Source: Candidatus Melainabacteria bacterium (GTDB lineage Bacteria > Cyanobacteriota > Vampirovibrionia > Obscuribacterales > Obscuribacteraceae). Taken from it: DNA of 54,757 bases. Both the position numbers and the translations under genes were made by a program. The stretch is from positions 1 to 54,757 of the forward strand of contig PLXC01000159.1 of the NCBI GenBank assembly GCA_003151275.1, in the 5' to 3' direction. Positions 54,417 to 54,757 of the stretch are shown here, piece after piece. The first letter of the stretch is position 1; the number at the start of each line of letters is the position of its first letter. Below the pieces are notes generated by a model, which saw nothing but the letters and a program-made list of their open reading frames with translations, searched no databases and had not been told where the DNA came from.

Positions 54417-54757
54417 CCTGACTGGGATAATCTTCTAATAAATATCTTTATTCAGACGTCCGCGCCCGGTAAGTCAAGCGGCCGACCCAGCCCCGCCCAC
54501 AAAAGGCGCTTCGACGCTGCGAATTTATCGCAACAAACATAGTTGTAGTTTCGTTACGCTGACCTAAAGTTCAGAAAAAGTGCCGATTAGCGTGGATATA
54601 ATTGGCGGACATCAACTGCACCGATCATCAGTGGCTTTTGGAGTCTTATCGGTATGCGAATTACAAATCAATTGCTGTCCGAGGATCTAGTGCACACTTG
54701 TGGGGTCTATCCTAGGAGCGCCTATGCACACGAGTGGGGTCTATGCAGCAAGCTGCC
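54417..54757 (+). other. Right-edge region: no convincing gene, short direct repeat
   Basis: 341 bases. A TATAAT at 54597-54602 could be a -10. From ATG at 54654 (GGAG ten bases upstream) a frame reads MRITNQLLSEDLVHTC and stays open to the edge, possibly the start of a gene. Within it, TGCACAC-nnGTGGGGTCTAT is repeated at 54691-54710 and 54725-54744, 34 bases apart; because 34 is not a multiple of three, this argues for a DNA-level repeat rather than a protein repeat. Confidence 0.35.

Overview
The window looks like chromosomal DNA from a non-photosynthetic relative of the cyanobacteria (Vampirovibrionia / Melainabacteria, probably the Obscuribacter group). This is inference. It rests on the protein style (many exported TPR proteins, long PAS/HAMP histidine kinases, a DHH-CBS-tRNA nucleotidyltransferase fusion, NfeD-flotillin genes), frequent GTG and TTG starts with clear GGAG-type ribosome sites, and the absence of photosynthesis genes. 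I see no phage, insertion sequence, CRISPR array or rRNA.

Layout. 1-12108 (minus): the 5' part of murD lies behind six membrane histidine kinases arranged as three tandem copies of a two-gene B-A module. Each B-A pair has a 4-base ATGA/GTGA overlap, and no response regulator is present. 12171-14048 (minus): exported TPR protein with a strong terminator. 14049-14481: short-repeat spacer. 14482-19752 (plus): housekeeping block yebC, rlpA-like, gltX, cysS; gltX has a leader that can sequester its ribosome site. 19978-21090: repeat protein with a 13-residue tandem array and a Q/N-rich tail. 21444-23160: small exported protein and a potassium-channel-like protein.

23157-31448 is the most coherent accessory system. 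A minus-strand run encodes an SPFH-SHOCT protein, two zinc-ribbon DUF4178 proteins, a 46-residue membrane protein, DUF350, a membrane-fused aminopropyltransferase, an exported FAD oxidase and a multipass membrane protein. Divergently, speD makes the aminopropyl donor (decarboxylated SAM). Together they suggest polyamine synthesis or modification at a membrane microdomain.

31737-42000: SGNH hydrolase, a truncated copy of a zinc-ribbon methyltransferase, PaaI thioesterase, two TPR proteins, TMEM175-like channel, two methyltransferases, three hairpin repeats, a small TPR protein and ychF. 42094-44799: small membrane or exported proteins, a DUF1348 protein, tRNA-Ser(CGA) and a START-like protein. 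45101-54416: lipid kinase, DHH-CBS-CCA enzyme, a second SPFH locus (two NfeD-like proteins plus flotillin), a P-loop NTPase and a BtuF-like binding protein. The last 340 bases carry no convincing gene.
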